In this document: positions 52,352 through 61,943 of the stretch, one piece after another | Numbering within the stretch: position 1 is the first letter of the stretch | How the letters are laid out: each line of letters begins with the position of its first letter | DNA from: Rhodospirillaceae bacterium | GTDB taxonomy: Bacteria; Pseudomonadota; Alphaproteobacteria; Rhodospirillales; JABHCV01 | Assembly (NCBI GenBank): GCA_018662005.1 | Contig: JABJHA010000014.1 | Location: 1-64,000, forward strand | Direction: 5' to 3' | DNA length: 64,000 nt | Position numbers and translations under genes: made by a program | Notes under the pieces: model-generated | Told to the model about the DNA's origin: nothing | Seen by the model: the letters and a program-made list of their open reading frames with translations, nothing else | Database searches by the model: none

Positions 52352-53842
52352 ATGTTTTTAGAAACCAGCTTTGTCCTGCCCGTTACAGTCGCCCTGCAGT
52401 TGGCAGCCGCATTTTTCGCCTATCGGTTAATGCGGCGAACAAGCAGCAACATTTCATGGACCCTCATTACGGCATCCCTGCTACTGATGGCGGCCTTCAG
52501 TTCCATCCATTTTTACTACATGCCGGAAAGCGATGCCGTTAAAATGGCAAGCAATGCTGAATTCATGGTGCTGTTGATTTCTGCGCTGATGGTCATCGTA
52601 ACAATCCAGCGACCACAGCCCACCCCTGGCCAGGGTGACAACCACGGCGAGCGCATTGAAAACATTCTCAACGATGCCATTAAAAATATTTCAGAAGGTT
52701 TTGTTATTTTTGACAGCGATGGCAGATTGGTCATCTGTAATGACCGCTACAAGGATTTCTATAAATATTCTGACGAAGACTGTGCCCCCGGCGTCCTTTC
52801 AATAGACCTTGGCAAACTGGACCTGGAACGCAAAACTGTTATCTACGACGGCAAGGTAGAAGATTATATTTTACGCCGTGATGACACCTACGAATTAAAG
52901 GACATACTGACAATCTATCTGGCCGATGGCCGGATTCTGGAAACCCGCGACCGAAAAACCGCCACCGGAGGTGTCGTCAGTTTTCAGCAGGACGTGACAG
53001 AGCGCGTACAGGCGCGTCAGGCCTTGCAACAGGCCCATGACAAGCTGGAAAGTCGTGTCGAGGAACGGACACGCGAACTGTCCCGGGAAGTACTCGATCG
53101 TAAACGGGCAGAAGAAAATGCCAAAGTCGCCAGCCACGCCAAATCTGACCTGCTGGCGAACATGAGCCACGAATTGCGTACCCCTCTCAATGCAATAATC
53201 GGCTTCTCAGGAACCATAAAAGAAGAAACATTCGGTACACTGGACAATGAAAAATATCGTGAATACATCAATGATATCCATCAATCCGGGGAACATCTTC
53301 TTGAATTGATTGATGACATCCTTGATGTTTCTGCAATCGAGGCGGATGCCATCAAATTGCAAGACGAGACTGTCTCTTTATCCGCAATCGTTGATACCTC
53401 GGTTCGTCTCATCAGGCCCCGGGCGGAAGATGGTCATGTCACCATCAGCCAATCTATTGATTCCGAAATCCCAATGATCATTGTCGATCAACGGCGGATG
53501 AAACAAATATTGCTTAACCTGCTGAGCAATGCCGTAAAGTTCACCCCCGAAGGAGGGAAGGTTTCCTTAAGCGCCCGGCTGAATGAACAGGGGTCTCTCA
53601 GTATTGCCATCGCTGACACAGGCATCGGTATGGATGAAGACCACCTGAAAATAGCCTTAAGCACGTTTGGTCAGGTAGACAGTGGCCTTGATCGAAAACA
53701 CGAAGGCACGGGCCTGGGGCTTCCTTTGACCAAGGGGTTGGTCAATCTGCATGGCGGCAAGCTGGATGTTGAAAGTGAAGTCGGTAACGGCACACAGGTA
53801 ACGGTAACCCTGCCCAAGGAACGTATCGCCCAGGATAAATGA
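52352..53842 (+). CDS. PAS-domain sensor histidine kinase
   Basis: A 496-residue kinase. The N-terminus has three hydrophobic segments (about 5-25, 32-50, 68-86), then a PAS domain (about 105-220, with SEGFVIFDSDGRLVICNDRY), a coiled-coil stretch (about 225-260), HisKA with SHELRTPLNAIIGF, and a GHKL ATPase with NAVKFTPEGG, D-T-G-I-G-M-D and G-T-G-L-G-L-P-L. No response regulator is adjacent. A TTG six bases upstream is an alternative start. The gene is inserted between purQ and purL. Confidence 0.9.
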   Translation: MFLETSFVLPVTVALQLAAAFFAYRLMRRTSSNISWTLITASLLLMAAFSSIHFYYMPESDAVKMASNAEFMVLLISALMVIVTIQRPQPTPGQGDNHGERIENILNDAIKNISEGFVIFDSDGRLVICNDRYKDFYKYSDEDCAPGVLSIDLGKLDLERKTVIYDGKVEDYILRRDDTYELKDILTIYLADGRILETRDRKTATGGVVSFQQDVTERVQARQALQQAHDKLESRVEERTRELSREVLDRKRAEENAKVASHAKSDLLANMSHELRTPLNAIIGFSGTIKEETFGTLDNEKYREYINDIHQSGEHLLELIDDILDVSAIEADAIKLQDETVSLSAIVDTSVRLIRPRAEDGHVTISQSIDSEIPMIIVDQRRMKQILLNLLSNAVKFTPEGGKVSLSARLNEQGSLSIAIADTGIGMDEDHLKIALSTFGQVDSGLDRKHEGTGLGLPLTKGLVNLHGGKLDVESEVGNGTQVTVTLPKERIAQDK

Positions 53843-53881
53843 CGGGTTTGTGACGCGGCCTGAATTTGCCATACTCCGGCT

Positions 53882-54706
53882 ATGCTTCTGCCGCTTAAAG
53901 ACGATAATCCCCTCAAGCGCATTCCCTACCAGTACGTGACGGTGGCCTTGATCGGCTTGTGTGTGATCGTCTTCATGTGGCAATTGTCGTTGGGCGAGGC
54001 AGGCGGGCGCAAGGCGGTGCTTGGCTTTGGTGCTATTCCATCGGTCCTGTTCGGCAGCCGCACCCTGCCCCTCGAACTGGCCACAATCCCGGCCCCTCTG
54101 ACATTGATCACATCCATGTTCATGCATGGTGGCTGGATGCACCTGATTGGCAACATGTTGTTCTTATGGGTGCTGGGCGACAATGTTGAAGACGCCATGG
54201 GCCATCGCCGGTTTATTGTCTTCTATATTTTGTGCGGTATCGCCGCCGCCCTGACCCACGCCGGGCTCGACCCGGATTCGACGACCCCGATGATCGGCGC
54301 CAGCGGCGCTATATCGGGTGTCATCGGGGCCTACCTGATTTTGCACCCGAAGGCGCAAATCCTGACTCTGGCCTTCCGCTTTTTCATCCACATCCCGGCC
54401 TACATCATGTTGGGGATCTGGATCGCCATGCAGGTTATCAATGTCTCCATGGCGACGAACACAGGCGGCGGGGGTGTTGCCTGGTGGGCCCATATTGGCG
54501 GCCTGATTGCAGGATGCATCCTGATCGCGCCCATGCGCCACAAATCAGTGCCGCTGCTCGCAGGCTTCGGAAAAAATACTGTTGAACCCGAACCCGAGGA
54601 GGCCCCACCGAGCGGCCCATGGGGACGGTTGACTCTCGGGCAAGCCAAGGACCATAAGAAACGACGCGCAAGACGCTCTTTTATTCCAGACTCAGGAAAC
54701 AAATGA
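53882..54706 (+). CDS. Rhomboid-family intramembrane serine protease
   Basis: A 274-residue rhomboid with six helices. The loop HGGWMHLIGNMLFLW carries the conserved His/Asn of helix 2, the catalytic serine is in GASGAISG, and the catalytic histidine is in WWAHIGGLIAG. A hydrophilic C-terminal tail of about 45 residues is Pro/Glu- then Lys/Arg-rich. Its stop overlaps the molybdopterin oxidoreductase start as ATGA, so the two are translated together. Confidence 0.93.
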   Translation: MLLPLKDDNPLKRIPYQYVTVALIGLCVIVFMWQLSLGEAGGRKAVLGFGAIPSVLFGSRTLPLELATIPAPLTLITSMFMHGGWMHLIGNMLFLWVLGDNVEDAMGHRRFIVFYILCGIAAALTHAGLDPDSTTPMIGASGAISGVIGAYLILHPKAQILTLAFRFFIHIPAYIMLGIWIAMQVINVSMATNTGGGGVAWWAHIGGLIAGCILIAPMRHKSVPLLAGFGKNTVEPEPEEAPPSGPWGRLTLGQAKDHKKRRARRSFIPDSGNK

Positions 54707-56775
54707 CTCACTTCGCCAAAACCACCTGCCCCCACGATTGTCCGTCCGCCTGTTCGCTTGAGGTGGAGGTCCTGAGCCCTACCGAGATCGGTCGCGTGCA
54801 CGGCTCCAAGAGCAACACCTATACGGACGGCGTCATCTGCGCCAAGGTCGCCCGCTATGCTGAACGGGTGCATCATCCGGACCGGTTGACTGCGCCGCTG
54901 CGCCGAACCGGCAAGAAGGGTTCGGGAGGATTTGAAGAAATATCATGGGAAGAGGCGCTTGATACCACTGCAGAAACCTTTCTGAAGGCAGAAGAACAAT
55001 ACGGCCCCGAAACCGTCTGGCCGTACTTCTATGCCGGGACAATGGGACAGGTCATGCGCGACGGCATCAATCGGCTTCGCCACGTCAAAAAATACAGTGG
55101 CCAGCATTCGACCCTGTGCAGCATGGTCGCAAACATCGCCTCGCGCGCCGGAACCGGCAAGACGATGGGGCCGGACCCGCGCGAAATGGCTGTTTCGGAC
55201 CTGGTTATCATCTGGGGCACCAACCCGGTTTCGACCCAGGTCAACGTCATGACCCACGCCATTAAAGCGCGCAAAAACCGCGGTACTAAAATCATCGTCA
55301 TCGACACCTACAACACACCAACCGCCAAACAGGCCGACAATTTTATTTGTGTACGTCCGGGCACCGACGGTGCGCTGGCTTGCGCCCTGATGCATGTGCT
55401 GTTCCGCGATGACTTGGCGGACCGGGAATTTATGCACCAATACGCCGACGCGCCGGATCAACTGGAAGCCCACCTGAAAGACAAAACGCCTGAGTGGGCT
55501 GAAGCCATCAGCGGCGTTCCGGCTGCCCGCATTGAAGAACTGGCGGCGATGATCGGGGCCACAGCAAAAACCTATTTCCGTTTGGGTTTTGGCTTCACCC
55601 GTAACCGCAACGGCGCGGTCGCCATGCATTCTGCCTTTTGCGTCGCCACCGTTTGCGGCGCGTGGGCGCACGCAGGCGGCGGCGCTTTTCACAGCAATGG
55701 CGATATTTTCAAACTCAACAAAACGATGATCGAAGGGCTCGATGTGCGCGATCCCACCGTTCGGGTTATCGACATGTCGCGCATTGGCCCAGCCCTGATC
55801 GGTGACCCGCAGGATCTGGGCGATGGCCCGCCGATCACCGCCATGCTGATTCAAAACACCAACCCCATGAACGTCGCCCCCGACCTGAACAAGGTCCGTC
55901 AGGGTTTTGCCCGCGAAGACCTGTTCGTTTGTGTGCACGAGCAATTCATGACCGAAACGGCGAAGATGGCCGACATCGTCCTGCCGGCGACGATGTTCAT
56001 GGAACATGACGACCTGTACCGGGGTGGCGGTCACCAACATTTATCACTGGGGCCAAAAGTCATCGATGCCCCCGAAGGCTGCCGAACCAACCACTTTGTT
56101 ATTTGCGAACTGGCCAAGCGACTGGGGGCCAGTCACCCAGGCTTCGAGATGACGCCGTTGCAGCTGATCAACGACTGTCTTAAAAAATCAGAATATCCCG
56201 ATACCGACGCGATTAAGAAAGATTGCTGGATTGATGTTCAACCGGACTTTGATACATCCCATTACCGGAATGGTTTTGCCCACCCCGACGGGAAATTCCA
56301 TTTCAAGGCCGACTGGGCAAAAGCGGGACGTCAGGGGTTTGGACCCGCAAAGCTTATGGAGACCATGCCCGCCCTGCCCGACCACTGGGCGGTTATCGAA
56401 CAAACCAGTGACGAAATGCCCTATAAACTGGTCACCGCACCGGCCAGGAATTACCTGAATTCCACCTTCACCGAGACCAAAACCTCGATAAAGAAGGAAG
56501 GTGAACCGCACGTCAAAATCAGCGCCCAAGATGCTGGTACACTTGCCATTTCCGACGGGGACAGGGTCCGCCTTGGTAACGAACGCGGCACCATTGTCGT
56601 CAAGGCAAAACTTGAAGAAGGCGCTGTCCCGGGTGTCGTTGTTGTTGAAAGCGTCTGGCCCAACGCCGCCTTCGAGGAAGGCATCGGTGTCAACGCCCTG
56701 ACCGGGGCCGACCCGACAGCACCTAACGGCGGGGTACCCTTCCATGACAACGCCATTTGGATTCGTAAAATTTAG
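54703..56775 (+). CDS. Molybdopterin (bis-PGD) oxidoreductase
   Basis: A 690-residue Mo enzyme of the DMSO reductase superfamily. The N-terminal 4Fe-4S cysteines are Cys9, Cys13, Cys17 and Cys46. Cys140 (in STLCSMVAN) is at the usual position of the Mo ligand, by inference. The molybdopterin-binding core (WGTNPVSTQVNV, IDTYNTPTAKQAD) and the C-terminal dinucleotide-binding domain (RVRLGNERG ... GVNALTGADPTAPNGG) follow. There is no Tat signal, so it is cytoplasmic. The substrate is unknown; no dedicated electron-transfer subunit is adjacent. Coupled to the rhomboid gene by ATGA. Confidence 0.9.
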   Translation: MTHFAKTTCPHDCPSACSLEVEVLSPTEIGRVHGSKSNTYTDGVICAKVARYAERVHHPDRLTAPLRRTGKKGSGGFEEISWEEALDTTAETFLKAEEQYGPETVWPYFYAGTMGQVMRDGINRLRHVKKYSGQHSTLCSMVANIASRAGTGKTMGPDPREMAVSDLVIIWGTNPVSTQVNVMTHAIKARKNRGTKIIVIDTYNTPTAKQADNFICVRPGTDGALACALMHVLFRDDLADREFMHQYADAPDQLEAHLKDKTPEWAEAISGVPAARIEELAAMIGATAKTYFRLGFGFTRNRNGAVAMHSAFCVATVCGAWAHAGGGAFHSNGDIFKLNKTMIEGLDVRDPTVRVIDMSRIGPALIGDPQDLGDGPPITAMLIQNTNPMNVAPDLNKVRQGFAREDLFVCVHEQFMTETAKMADIVLPATMFMEHDDLYRGGGHQHLSLGPKVIDAPEGCRTNHFVICELAKRLGASHPGFEMTPLQLINDCLKKSEYPDTDAIKKDCWIDVQPDFDTSHYRNGFAHPDGKFHFKADWAKAGRQGFGPAKLMETMPALPDHWAVIEQTSDEMPYKLVTAPARNYLNSTFTETKTSIKKEGEPHVKISAQDAGTLAISDGDRVRLGNERGTIVVKAKLEEGAVPGVVVVESVWPNAAFEEGIGVNALTGADPTAPNGGVPFHDNAIWIRKI

Positions 56776-56853
56776 CTCCTATTCCTTGGTATTGACCCGA
56801 AGAATCGGGTATGAAAACCCCCATCATCAACGGATCAGTCAAAAACGGAAATC

Positions 56854-59037
56854 ATGAGCGAAATTACCCCTGAAATCGTCGCCAGCCATGGCCTCAGTAA
56901 AGATGAATACAGCCAGGTCCTGGAGATCATGGGACGCGAGCCGAACCTGACGGAGCTGGGCATTTTTTCGGTCATGTGGTCCGAGCATTGCTCCTACAAA
57001 TCATCAAAAAAATGGCTGAAAACCTTACCGACAGAGGCTCCATGGGTGATTTGCGGACCCGGCGAGAATGCCGGCATCATCGATATCGGGGACAACCACG
57101 CCATCATCTTCAAGATGGAAAGCCACAACCACCCATCGTTCATTGAACCTTATCAGGGGGCGACGACAGGTGTTGGCGGCATCATGCGTGATGTCTTCAC
57201 CATGGGCGCCAGGCCGATTGCCAACCTGAATGCGCTTCGTTTCGGCAGAACCGATCATCCCAAGACCAAACATCTGGTTTCAGGTGTCGTCGCCGGGATC
57301 GCGGGATACGGCAACTGCATGGGGGTTCCGACCGTCGGCGGTGAGTGTGAATTCCACACCTCGTACGATGGCAACATTCTGGTAAACGCCATGACCATTG
57401 GTCTTGCCGACACCGACAACATTTTCTATTCCGCCGCCGCAGGCATCGGTAACCCGGTGGTCTACGTTGGCTCCAAGACCGGCCGTGACGGCATCCACGG
57501 CGCGACCATGGCCTCGACCGAATTTTCCGAAGATTCCGACGCCAAACGCCCGACTGTCCAGGTCGGCGATCCGTTCACTGAAAAACTGCTGCTTGAGGCC
57601 TGCCTGGAACTGATGGCGACCGACGCCATTGTCGCCATTCAGGACATGGGCGCTGCGGGATTGACATCTTCCAGCTTCGAGATGGCCTCCAAGGGTGGTG
57701 TCGGTATCGACATGGACCTGGACGCGGTCCCCCAGCGCGAAGAAAACATGACCGCTTACGAGATGATGCTGTCGGAAAGCCAGGAACGCATGTTGATGGT
57801 CTTAAAGCCCGGCCGCGAGGACGAGGCCCGGGCCATCTTCGAGAAATGGGAACTGGATTTCTCAATCATCGGAACCTTAACCGACACCAGGCACATGGTC
57901 CTGCGCCACAAGGGGGAAATCGTCGCCGACCTGCCCATCGATCCGCTGGCCGAATCCTCGCCTGAATATGACCGCCCATGGGTGGAAACACCCAAGCAGC
58001 AAGCGATCACTGACAGCAACCCGCCAGATGATCTGATGGCTTGTCTTAAAAAATTGGTCAGCTGTCCCGATCTGGCTTCCAAACGATGGATTTGGGAACA
58101 GTACGATCACATGGTCATGGCCGACACGGTCGAGCGCCCCGGTGGCGACGCCGCCATCGTCCGCATCCACGGCACCGACAAGGCTATCGCCACGGCGTCG
58201 GACTGTTCGCCGCGTTATTGCTTCGCCGACCCTTATGAGGGCGGCAAGCAGGTCGTCGCCGAAGCCTGGCGCAACATCAACGCCGTTGGCGCGAAGCCGA
58301 TGGCGATCACCGACAACATGAATTTCGGCAACCCGGAGCGCCCTGAAATCATGGGCCAGTTCGTCGGCTGCGTGAAAGGCATCGGCGCGGCTTGCGTGGC
58401 CCTCGACTTCCCTGTCGTTTCAGGCAATGTCTCCCTTTACAACGAAACCAACGGCGAGGGTATCCTGCCAACCCCGACCATTGGCGGTGTTGGTCTGATG
58501 GCCGATGTCCACAAGCGCGCCTCTATTGCTTTCGGCGCTGAAGATCAGGACATTATCCTGATTGGCGAGACCCTCGGCCAGCTTGGCCAGTCACTTTATT
58601 TGCGTGAAATCGAGGGCCGTGAAGAAGGCGCGCCGCCGCCGGTCGATTTGGGGCTTGAACGCCTGAACGGTGATTTTGTCCGCTCGCTGATTGAAACGGG
58701 AACCATCACCACGGCCCACGATGTTTCAGGTGGCGGCCTGGGTGTGGCGCTTGCTGAAATGGCCATGGCCTCAAACATTGGTGCGACCATCGAGCCCTCT
58801 GAAAGCGCACCAACATTACACGGCTGGCTGTTTGGTGAGGATCAGGCCCGCTACCTCATCGCCACAAGTGACGCGGAAACGGTCCTTGCAAAAGCCGAAG
58901 CCGCTGGCGTCCACGCCAAAAAAATTGGCCGCACAGGCGGCAAACAGTTGACTGTCGGGGGGCAAGCAACCATATCCGTTGAAGAGTTGGCTGCCAGCCA
59001 TAACAACTGGCTGCCTGATTTTATGTCGAAACCTTAA
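56854..59037 (+). CDS. purL: Phosphoribosylformylglycinamidine synthase subunit PurL
   Basis: The 727-residue small-type FGAM synthetase that works with PurS and PurQ. Signatures [28 protein letters not shown] and TVGGECEFH are visible, with the second AIRS-like half containing [12 protein letters not shown]. The pseudo-twofold ATP-binding fold is complete. It follows the Mo enzyme by 78 bp, a gap with a small hairpin (56795-56810) but no terminator-like U-run. Confidence 0.97.
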   Translation: MSEITPEIVASHGLSKDEYSQVLEIMGREPNLTELGIFSVMWSEHCSYKSSKKWLKTLPTEAPWVICGPGENAGIIDIGDNHAIIFKMESHNHPSFIEPYQGATTGVGGIMRDVFTMGARPIANLNALRFGRTDHPKTKHLVSGVVAGIAGYGNCMGVPTVGGECEFHTSYDGNILVNAMTIGLADTDNIFYSAAAGIGNPVVYVGSKTGRDGIHGATMASTEFSEDSDAKRPTVQVGDPFTEKLLLEACLELMATDAIVAIQDMGAAGLTSSSFEMASKGGVGIDMDLDAVPQREENMTAYEMMLSESQERMLMVLKPGREDEARAIFEKWELDFSIIGTLTDTRHMVLRHKGEIVADLPIDPLAESSPEYDRPWVETPKQQAITDSNPPDDLMACLKKLVSCPDLASKRWIWEQYDHMVMADTVERPGGDAAIVRIHGTDKAIATASDCSPRYCFADPYEGGKQVVAEAWRNINAVGAKPMAITDNMNFGNPERPEIMGQFVGCVKGIGAACVALDFPVVSGNVSLYNETNGEGILPTPTIGGVGLMADVHKRASIAFGAEDQDIILIGETLGQLGQSLYLREIEGREEGAPPPVDLGLERLNGDFVRSLIETGTITTAHDVSGGGLGVALAEMAMASNIGATIEPSESAPTLHGWLFGEDQARYLIATSDAETVLAKAEAAGVHAKKIGRTGGKQLTVGGQATISVEELAASHNNWLPDFMSKP

Positions 59038-59067
59038 ATTATTAGCTATTACAAAGGACTAACGCAC

Positions 59068-59301
59068 ATGGCAATGGAATCTGCCGAGATCGAAAAGATG
59101 ATCAAGGAAGCGCTTCCCGACGCACAAATCGATATCGAGGATTTGCGCGGCGACGGCGATCATTATTCCGCCCGCATTATTTCCAGCGCCTTCGCGGGCA
59201 AATCCCGCGTTCAGCAACACCAAATGGTCTATGCCGCCCTGCAAGGCAAAATGGGCGGCCAACTTCATGCCCTGGCCTTAACTACCGAAGTCCCGGCTTA
59301 A
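59068..59301 (+). CDS. BolA-family protein
   Basis: A 77-residue BolA/IbaG-like protein with the class II KH-like fold; the AFAGKSRVQQHQMVYAAL segment carries the conserved histidine that coordinates an iron-sulfur cluster with a monothiol glutaredoxin. The next gene, 30 bp downstream, encodes that CGFS glutaredoxin, so the pair probably forms a BolA-Grx cluster-trafficking complex. Confidence 0.95.
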   Translation: MAMESAEIEKMIKEALPDAQIDIEDLRGDGDHYSARIISSAFAGKSRVQQHQMVYAALQGKMGGQLHALALTTEVPA

Positions 59302-59331
59302 AACAGACAACTTCTACAAAGGAATTATCAG

Positions 59332-59667
59332 ATGAGCGACAACCCAACCTTCGACCGCATCAACGGCGAAATCAGCGACACCGACGTGGTTTTGTTTATG
59401 AAGGGCACACCGATGTTCCCGCAGTGCGGTTTTTCCGCCGCCGTCGTTGGCGCACTGTCCCAGATGCAGGTCAAGTTCAAGGGCGTCAACGTCCTTGAAG
59501 ACATGGAAATTCGCGAAGCCATCAAGGCTTTTTCAGACTGGCCGACGATCCCCCAGCTTTACGTCAAGGGCGAGTTCGTCGGTGGTTGCGACATCATCAA
59601 GGAAATGTATGAAGCCGGTGAGTTGCAAAAGATGTTCGACGACAAGGGCATCGACTATCAGGCTTAA
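59332..59667 (+). CDS. grxD: Monothiol glutaredoxin GrxD
   Basis: A 111-residue monothiol glutaredoxin with the CGFS motif in FPQCGFSAAVVGAL, the W-P-T-I-P-Q-L-Y cis-proline loop and the GGCDI glutathione-binding turn. This family carries [2Fe-2S] clusters with BolA partners. It is paired with the upstream bolA gene, an arrangement conserved after purL in alphaproteobacteria. Confidence 0.96.
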   Translation: MSDNPTFDRINGEISDTDVVLFMKGTPMFPQCGFSAAVVGALSQMQVKFKGVNVLEDMEIREAIKAFSDWPTIPQLYVKGEFVGGCDIIKEMYEAGELQKMFDDKGIDYQA

Positions 59668-59690
59668 GTGAGCGCCACGCGATCGGGTGA

Positions 59691-60461
59691 CTATTCAAAA
59701 GCGTAAGCGGACATTCCGACGCCGCCGTCCATGAAGCCCCGGTGCAGGGCGCGGCCCCTTGCGTTTGCGCCGCCAGCGCCGAAGGCCACGCCAAGCGGCA
59801 GGAAATGCTCATCGCGTGGATGGGCCAGCGCCCCGTCTTCGTTGCGATAGTTTGCCAATGCCGCACCATCCCCGGCGATCAGGATTTCTGTCAGCCAGTC
59901 ATCAAAACGTAAGGCCCAGTCCGGCACTTTGTCGCCGCCGGGACGGAATGCTGAAAAGTTATGAACCGCACCACCGCTGGCCAGCACCAGCACGCCTTCA
60001 TGACGCAGTGGCGCCAGCGCCCGGCCAAGCGCCATATGATAGGCCATGCCCAACCCTGCCTGAACGGAAAGCTGGGTCACCGGCACATCGGCCTTGGGCA
60101 GCATCTCCTTCAATGGAATCCAGGCCCCGTGATCAAGGCCGCGGCTGACGTCAAGGTGACAATCCATCCCGGCCGAATTCAATAATGCCTGTGCACGTTC
60201 TGCCAATTGCGGCGCCCCCGGGGCCGGGTATGACATTTGATACAATTCATCGGGAAAACCATAAAAATCATGGATGGTTTCAGGTTCCTGGGCCGTACTC
60301 AGCGTCGGAACGGTAGTTTCCCAGTGTGCCGATACGCATAGGACTGACGTCGGCTTGCCTATGTTTTCGATGAGTTCCCGCCAAAAAACGCGGGCCGGAC
60401 AATCCTGCAACATGATGGTCGGCGCACCATGGGAAATAAAGACACTTGGCAAAGAGGCCAC
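59691..60461 (-). CDS. DODA/LigB-type extradiol dioxygenase
   Basis: A 256-residue class III ring-cleaving dioxygenase-like protein. The metal-binding His is in FISHGAPT and further histidines are in SRGLDHGAWIPL and LVLASGGAVHNF. Homologues (E. coli YgiD) act on DOPA-like catechols, with broad annotation. Start is GTG with AGGAGG about 8 bases upstream. The first aromatic-degradation partner gene is not seen nearby, so the substrate is unknown. Confidence 0.9.
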   Translation of the reverse strand: MASLPSVFISHGAPTIMLQDCPARVFWRELIENIGKPTSVLCVSAHWETTVPTLSTAQEPETIHDFYGFPDELYQMSYPAPGAPQLAERAQALLNSAGMDCHLDVSRGLDHGAWIPLKEMLPKADVPVTQLSVQAGLGMAYHMALGRALAPLRHEGVLVLASGGAVHNFSAFRPGGDKVPDWALRFDDWLTEILIAGDGAALANYRNEDGALAHPRDEHFLPLGVAFGAGGANARGRALHRGFMDGGVGMSAYAFE

Positions 60462-60481
60462 TTGAAGACCCTCCTGAAACG

Positions 60482-60511
60482 AAAAAGGCGGCCCCTAAAG
60501 GACCGCCTTTA
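60482..60511 (-). terminator. Intrinsic terminator of rpsD
   Basis: On the minus strand, the stem AAAGGCGG / CCGCCTTT (60484-60491 with 60503-60510) with additional inner pairs and a TTTA loop ends in TTTTT. It lies about 20 bp after the rpsD stop and about 20 bp upstream of the LigB-type gene. Confidence 0.75.
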
Positions 60512-60532
60512 AACAGTATATGCCGACTTCGA

Positions 60533-61147
60533 TTAACGCGAATAAAATTCGATCACCAGGTTGGGTTCCATCTGCACCGGATACGGTACGTCGGCCAACA
60601 GCGGCTGGCGTACGAAGGTGCCCTTCATCTTTTTGTGGTCAACGGACATGTAGTCGGGAATCTCGCGCTCGGAGGAGACAACAGCTTCCAGAACCATCGG
60701 AATGTCGTGTGCCTTCTTGCGAACTTCGATTTCATCGCCGTCCTGAACCAGGTAGGAACCAATATTGACCTTCTTACCATTGACCGCGACATGGCCATGG
60801 TTGACGAACTGGCGAGCGGCGAACACGGTGGGAACAAATTTCATGCGATAGACGACGGCGTCCAGACGGCGCTCAAGAATGCCAATCAGGTTTTCCGATG
60901 TGTCGCCACGACGACGCACGGCCTCGGCATAATAGCGGCGGAATTTTTTCTCGGTGATGTTGCCGTAATAGCCTTTAAGCTTCTGTTTGGCCATCAGCTG
61001 GGTGCCGTAATCGGTTTCTTTACGGCGTCGCTGACCATGCTGGCCGGGGCGGCTGTCGCGGTTGTTAATGGGGCTTTTGGGACGTCCCCACAGGTTGACG
61101 CCAAGGCGCCTGTTAATCTTGTATTTCGATTTGATACGTCTGCTCAT
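60533..61147 (-). CDS. rpsD: 30S ribosomal protein S4
   Basis: A 204-residue primary 16S rRNA-binding protein of the small subunit. The N-terminal domain has K-Y-K-x-x-R-R-L-G-x-N-x-W-G-R-P-x-S-P, and the S4 RNA-binding domain lies at about 94-155 ([30 protein letters not shown]). Start is the ATG at 61147 (protein begins [10 protein letters not shown]). It is monocistronic: a promoter is at 61279-61306 and a terminator at 60482-60511, unlike the alpha-operon placement in enterobacteria. Confidence 0.97.
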   Translation of the reverse strand: MSRRIKSKYKINRRLGVNLWGRPKSPINNRDSRPGQHGQRRRKETDYGTQLMAKQKLKGYYGNITEKKFRRYYAEAVRRRGDTSENLIGILERRLDAVVYRMKFVPTVFAARQFVNHGHVAVNGKKVNIGSYLVQDGDEIEVRKKAHDIPMVLEAVVSSEREIPDYMSVDHKKMKGTFVRQPLLADVPYPVQMEPNLVIEFYSR

Positions 61148-61231
61148 AACTTTTCTCTTTTCCAATCACTCGTTAGCCGGTTGTTTTTGTCCCAATAGCC
61201 GTCAACGACACCCACTAAAGTGCTTATGGGT

Positions 61232-61250
61232 ATGCTGGGGCGGGGTCTTT
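61232..61250 (-). promoter_or_regulatory. Hairpin in the rpsD 5' leader
   Basis: The inverted repeat GGGTC-TTTT-GACCC sits in the 125-nt leader between the promoter and the rpsD start. It may be part of an autoregulatory leader for S4, which is known to control its own mRNA in other bacteria; the sequence shows only the hairpin. Confidence 0.4.
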
Positions 61251-61278
61251 TGACCCTCATTCTTGGGAATAGTGCGCG

Positions 61279-61306
61279 AATATAGCCACCCGGCCCGGAA
61301 AGGCAA
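61279..61306 (-). promoter_or_regulatory. Candidate sigma-70 promoter of rpsD
   Basis: On the minus strand TTGCCT (61301-61306) and TATATT (61279-61284) are separated by 16 bases, giving a leader of about 125 nt to the rpsD ATG. Assigned by eye; the -10 differs from consensus by one base. Confidence 0.55.
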
Positions 61307-61323
61307 GGGTTTTTAAGGTAAAT

Positions 61324-61887
61324 CTAGTCCTGCAGCAGTTCGGCGTCCCAATAGAGAAAATCGTGCCAGCTTTTGTGCAGGTGACCCGGTGGAAAACCGC
61401 GGCCATTTTCCTGTAATTCCCAGGCCGTCGGCTGGCGTGGTTTGGTCAAGGGATACATCCGCGCTTGTTTGGAAAGCTGGTGGCCCTTTGTCAGGTTACA
61501 CGGCGCGCAGGCAGTCACCACATTGCCCCATAACGTCGTACCGCCATGGGCACGGGGAATGACGTGATCGAAGGTCAGGTTTTCACTGGGGAAGTCATGG
61601 CCACAGTATTGGCACGAGAAGCGGTCACGCAGGAAAACGTTAAAGCGGGTAAAGGCCGGTTTCTTGGCCATGGGGACGTAGTCTTTTAGCGAAATAACGC
61701 TGGGCAGGGGCATCTCGAAGCTGGGGGAATGGACCGCCTGATCGTATTCATCGACGACATTAACGCGGCCCATGAACACCGCCTTGATGGTATCCTGCCA
61801 GCACCAAAGCGACAGCGGGAAGTAGCTCAACGGCCGGAAATCGGCGTTGAGAACGAGAGCCGGATAGCGTTCTAAAACGGCAGACAC
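61324..61887 (-). CDS. HNH endonuclease
   Basis: A 187-residue HNH-family nuclease with zinc cysteines in SCQYCG and CAPCN and the catalytic part L-T-F-D-H-V-I-P-R-A-H-G-G. The N-terminal NADFRPLSYFPLSLW segment is typical of a widely conserved bacterial housekeeping-type HNH protein rather than a phage enzyme. A GTG at 61887 with GGGAG 8 bases upstream is the best start; a TTG at 61902 would overlap that ribosome site. No methyltransferase or restriction partner is adjacent. Confidence 0.9.
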   Translation of the reverse strand: MSAVLERYPALVLNADFRPLSYFPLSLWCWQDTIKAVFMGRVNVVDEYDQAVHSPSFEMPLPSVISLKDYVPMAKKPAFTRFNVFLRDRFSCQYCGHDFPSENLTFDHVIPRAHGGTTLWGNVVTACAPCNLTKGHQLSKQARMYPLTKPRQPTAWELQENGRGFPPGHLHKSWHDFLYWDAELLQD

Positions 61888-61943
61888 CTCATATTCTCCC
61901 AATACTGTGTTGAAAGAATACTACATGTTGTGTTTTATGCCAA

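Noticed and set aside
54943-56040. 365-codon open frame on the minus strand
   Set aside because: It is a shadow of the molybdopterin oxidoreductase, which has intact cofactor motifs on the plus strand.
56795-56810. ACCCGA/TCGGGT hairpin before purL as a terminator
   Set aside because: No T run follows on the plus strand, so it is at most a leader hairpin.
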